NCBI GenBank assembly: GCA_021413665.1
Contig: JAIOPW010000477.1
Location: 1-7,797 of the forward strand
Direction: 5' to 3'
From: Rhodocyclales bacterium
GTDB taxonomy: Bacteria; Pseudomonadota; Gammaproteobacteria; Burkholderiales; Rhodocyclaceae
DNA: 7,797 nucleotides
Positions 5,946-7,797 of this stretch are shown one piece after another. Below the pieces are notes generated by a model that was not told where the DNA came from, searched no databases, and worked only from the letters and a program-made list of their open reading frames with translations. The position numbers and the translations under genes are program-made. How positions within the stretch are numbered: the first letter of the stretch is position 1; the number at the start of each line of letters is the position of its first letter.

Positions 5946-6155
5946 ATGTTCGGCATTTCCGAGGAGCAACTGGCAGAGTTCGGCATGACCTTCGGGTTGG
6001 GCGCCTTCATGCTCTACATGCTGTTCATCATCGGCGAGCTTGCCTGGAAGTCGAAGGCGGGCAAGCTGGGCACTTTCGTCCTGTTCTTCGTCCTGGCCTT
6101 CGGCATGCTCGGCTTCGTCGCCAAATTCATCATCCAGAAACTTTGGGGAATTTAA
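5946..6155 (+). CDS. Small two-helix membrane protein, DUF2788-like
   Basis: The 69-residue product has two clear hydrophobic segments, at about 12-32 and 41-63, joined by a short basic turn (WKSKAGK). By the positive-inside rule the turn should face the cytoplasm, with the acidic N-terminus outside. Length and layout recall the DUF2788 family of small proteobacterial inner-membrane proteins, recognised from memory rather than by search, and its function is unknown to me. A ribosome site (GAGG at 5933-5936) lies nine bases before the ATG, and the gene begins 23 bases after argG stops. Its stop codon directly abuts the ppnP start codon, suggesting co-transcription and coupling. Such small proteins may support larger membrane complexes, but nothing here identifies a partner. 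Confidence 0.85.
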   Translation: MFGISEEQLAEFGMTFGLGAFMLYMLFIIGELAWKSKAGKLGTFVLFFVLAFGMLGFVAKFIIQKLWGI

Positions 6156-6479
6156 ATGTCAGCAGTGAAAAACGAGTTCGACAACGTTGCAGTGGTCAAG
6201 AAGGCCAATGTCTATTTCGACGGCAAGTGCGTCAGCCATACCGTGCAGTTTGCCGACGGCACGAAGAAGAGTGTCGGCGTCATCCTGCCGGCGACGCTGA
6301 CTTTCAACACCGGCGTGCCGGAGATCATGGAAACCGTCGCTGGCGCCTGCCGCTACCGCATCAAGGGCGAGGACTGGAAGGGCTGCGGCGTCGGCCAGAG
6401 TTTCACCGTGCCGGGCAATTCGAGTTTCGACATCGAAGTCAGTGGCGAGCCCTATCACTACGTTTGCCACTTCGATTGA
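6156..6479 (+). CDS. ppnP: Pyrimidine/purine nucleoside phosphorylase PpnP (YaiE, DUF1255)
   Basis: PpnP is a small cupin-fold enzyme that splits several nucleosides with phosphate into free base and ribose 1-phosphate, feeding nucleotide salvage. The 107 residues align with E. coli YaiE (94 residues) through VYFDGKCVSHTVQF, the KKSVGVILPATLTFNTGVPEIM block, and the closing VPGNSSFDIEVSGEPYHYVCHFD, where cupin proteins show VPGxSxF. The N-terminus is about a dozen residues longer than in E. coli. The ATG immediately follows the stop of the preceding membrane-protein gene, and GGGGA (6145-6149) lies six bases upstream, inside that gene. The yajQ gene begins 15 bases after its stop. I am confident of the family; substrate range is inferred from the E. 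coli enzyme. Confidence 0.92.
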   Translation: MSAVKNEFDNVAVVKKANVYFDGKCVSHTVQFADGTKKSVGVILPATLTFNTGVPEIMETVAGACRYRIKGEDWKGCGVGQSFTVPGNSSFDIEVSGEPYHYVCHFD

Positions 6480-6494
6480 TCAAGGGAGCACGAC

Positions 6495-6989
6495 ATGCCT
6501 TCTTTTGACATCACCTCCGAAGCCGATCTGGTGGCCCTGAAGAACGCGGTCGACGTCGCCGGGCGCCATATAGGCAACCGCTACGACTTCAAAGGCACCT
6601 CGGCGCGCGCCGAGCTGAACGAAAAGGACAAGACCATCACCATCCACGGTGATTCGGAGTTCCAACTCAGCCAGGTCAAGGACATCCTGTTTCCGGAAAT
6701 GGAAAAGAAGGAACGCGAAAGCACCAAGCGCCTCGATCACGGTCCGGTGCAGACCGTCGGTGGCAACAAGTCCAAGCAGGAACTCAAGATCAAGGTCGGC
6801 ATCGAGCAGGAGCTGGCCAAGAAGATCGTCAAGATGATCAAGGACAGCAAGCTCAAGGTTCAGGCCAGCATCCAGGGCGATGCCGTGCGCGTCACCGGCG
6901 CCAAGCGCGACCTGTTGCAGGAAGCCATCGCGCTGGTGAAGAAGTCGATCACGGATTTCCCGTTGCAGTACGGCAATTTCAGGGATTGA
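6495..6989 (+). CDS. yajQ: YajQ-family nucleotide-binding protein (DUF520)
   Basis: YajQ proteins have two related alpha/beta domains resembling RNA-binding folds. The Xanthomonas member binds cyclic di-GMP and acts through a LysR-type transcription factor; other members bind GTP, ATP or RNA. The 164 residues match the family length (E. coli about 163). Conserved stretches are the start MPSFDITSEADLVALKNAVD, NRYDFKGTSARAEL (28-41), the charged centre KKERESTKRLDHG, KIVKMIKDSKLKVQASIQGDAVRVTGAKRDLLQ, and the end DFPLQYGNFRD, which is nearly invariant. AGGGAG (6483-6488) lies six bases before the ATG. It is the last gene of the run and faces a convergent gene. Whether this copy binds cyclic di-GMP cannot be read from sequence alone. 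Confidence 0.95.
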   Translation: MPSFDITSEADLVALKNAVDVAGRHIGNRYDFKGTSARAELNEKDKTITIHGDSEFQLSQVKDILFPEMEKKERESTKRLDHGPVQTVGGNKSKQELKIKVGIEQELAKKIVKMIKDSKLKVQASIQGDAVRVTGAKRDLLQEAIALVKKSITDFPLQYGNFRD

Positions 6990-6996
6990 CGCGTCG

Positions 6997-7018
6997 CGGC
7001 GCCGTATTGCCGGCGCCG
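6997..7018. terminator. GC-rich hairpin between convergent yajQ and amidotransferase genes
   Basis: CGGCGCCG (6997-7004) pairs with an identical, self-complementary copy (7011-7018) across a six-base loop. On the plus strand only ACTTTC follows, so the T tract is poor; on the minus strand there is none. Its position seven bases after the yajQ stop and just beyond the facing gene's stop suggests a shared stop for both transcripts, perhaps with help from Rho. Confidence 0.5.
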
Positions 7019-7022
7019 ACTT

Positions 7023-7733
7023 TCACTCCCGCCGCAACCCGGAGGCCCAGCGGCCGTATATCCGGTCCGCCATGGCGCGCATCGCTTGGATCCGGCCGTC
7101 CATCCCTTCCTGCATCTGCTCCGGCGTCTGCACCGACGCCGAGGCAGGCGCATTTTCCGCCTCCCATTGCTGGCACCAGGTGCGGATCATGGAATCCGTC
7201 ATTTCGACGTGGCATTGCATGCCCAGGTGAGGGCCGCGCACGAAGGCCTGGTTGGCGCAATGCGCGCTGCCCAAGAGCCGGCTGGCGCCTTGCGGGATGG
7301 AAAAGGTCTCGCCATGCCAGTGGAAGGCCTCGAAGCCCGCGGTGTCGCCCAACCACTCGGTAGCCAACTGCGCTGCGGCAGATGTGGCCTCGACCCGGCC
7401 CCAGCCGATTTCCTTGGCCGGGTTTCTCGTCACCGTGCCGCCGAAGGCTTTGGCCATGAGTTGCCCGCCGAGGCAGTGGCCGATGACCGGGATGCCCTTG
7501 TGGTCCGCCGCGCGGATCAGGTCGAGCGTCTTCGGAATCCAGGGCAGGTCATCGTTCACGCTCATCGGCCCGCCCATGAAACACAGCCCGGAAAAATCGT
7601 CGGGAGTCGGTGGCGGCGGGACGCCGTCATCGACCCGAAACAGCTCCCAGGGCAGTGAATGGCGGTCGAGGAATGTGGCAAAATAGCCCGGTCCCTCGCC
7701 GGGACTATGACGGAAGATTGCGATCGGTTTCAT
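7023..7733 (-). CDS. Class I glutamine amidotransferase-like protein (GMP synthase glutaminase-like)
   Basis: The 236-residue product is a stand-alone class I (triad) glutamine amidotransferase domain, of the kind often labelled GMP synthase-like or type 1 glutamine amidotransferase. The nucleophile elbow GHCLGGQ places Cys87, and GMQCHVEMT supplies His175 and Glu177, completing the Cys-His-Glu triad. FMGGPMSVND (52-61) forms the typical oxyanion-side loop, and FHWHGETFSIP (137-147) is typical of this subgroup. No synthetase domain is attached, so it is not GMP synthase itself, and its amide acceptor is unknown; gamma-glutamyl hydrolase activity is another possibility. The C-terminal 40 residues or so are charged and helical-looking. 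The ATG at 7733 has only a weak ribosome site (AGAG). It converges on yajQ and no neighbour suggests a pathway. Confidence 0.92.
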   Translation of the reverse strand: MKPIAIFRHSPGEGPGYFATFLDRHSLPWELFRVDDGVPPPPTPDDFSGLCFMGGPMSVNDDLPWIPKTLDLIRAADHKGIPVIGHCLGGQLMAKAFGGTVTRNPAKEIGWGRVEATSAAAQLATEWLGDTAGFEAFHWHGETFSIPQGASRLLGSAHCANQAFVRGPHLGMQCHVEMTDSMIRTWCQQWEAENAPASASVQTPEQMQEGMDGRIQAMRAMADRIYGRWASGLRRE

Positions 7734-7752
7734 GCCGGAGTCTCTAGTTAGC

Positions 7753-7780
7753 GCAAGCCCGAATTCTAACGGAGGCTTGC
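7753..7780. repeat. Inverted repeat upstream of the amidotransferase gene
   Basis: GCAAGCC (7753-7759) and its exact complement GGCTTGC (7774-7780) flank 14 bases containing the palindrome GAATTC. It lies about 20 bp upstream of the amidotransferase ATG, near the window edge. It may be an operator or a leader hairpin. A TAGAAT on the minus strand (7768-7763) inside the repeat could be a -10, but no -35 is evident. Confidence 0.35.
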
Positions 7781-7797
7781 TATCCCTGATGCGTCGT

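Noticed and set aside
7771..7797. GGAGG at 7771-7775 followed by a TTG (7777) and an ATG (7789), as if a plus-strand gene started at the right edge.
   Set aside because: Only a few codons are visible, and the ATG is 13 bases from the GGAGG, too far for confidence; the GGAGG also belongs to the inverted repeat.

Overview
The window is GC-rich and reads as a chromosomal housekeeping segment of a betaproteobacterium, most likely of the Rhodocyclales type. The support is protein-level resemblance (MurJ, S20, ArgD, ArgF, ArgG, YajQ), an murJ/rpsT divergent pair and an argD-argF-argG run. The species call is inference from memory, not a database result. I see no insertion sequence, CRISPR array, tRNA, rRNA or phage gene.

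Left part (1-1590): the N-terminal 211 codons of the lipid II flippase gene murJ lie on the minus strand and run off the left edge. Divergent from it is rpsT (ribosomal protein S20), with a clear sigma-70 promoter (TTGCAA, 17 bp, TATAAT) and a strong intrinsic terminator. About 270 bp without a convincing gene follows (1055-1328). It is first GC-rich and structured, with a 15-base stretch resembling a conserved segment of RNase P RNA, then AT-rich with a near-consensus promoter. That promoter serves a 73-residue protein of unknown function at 1329-1550.

Middle part (1591-6989): a ParA/Soj-type ATPase gene with no parB partner in view lies on the minus strand, divergent from an arginine biosynthesis cluster. 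The cluster is argD (N-acetylornithine aminotransferase), argF (ornithine carbamoyltransferase) and argG (argininosuccinate synthase). Their products convert N-acetylglutamate semialdehyde to N-acetylornithine, ornithine to citrulline, and citrulline to argininosuccinate. Deacetylation to ornithine and the final lyase step must be encoded elsewhere. Three small genes follow at short spacing on the same strand: a two-helix membrane protein (DUF2788-like), ppnP (nucleoside phosphorylase) and yajQ (nucleotide/c-di-GMP-binding protein). With no visible terminator between them, all six genes may form one transcript.

Right part (6990-7797): a GC-rich hairpin separates yajQ from a convergent minus-strand gene for a class I glutamine amidotransferase-like protein. 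Its upstream region carries a 7-bp inverted repeat near the right edge.

Most of the window is ordinary. The points most worth a second look are the solitary ParA with its altered Walker B region, the perfect 10-bp inverted repeat between parA and argD, the structured gap after rpsT, the small orphan protein, and a repeated octamer in the murJ/rpsT intergenic region. I found no convincing new multi-gene system.
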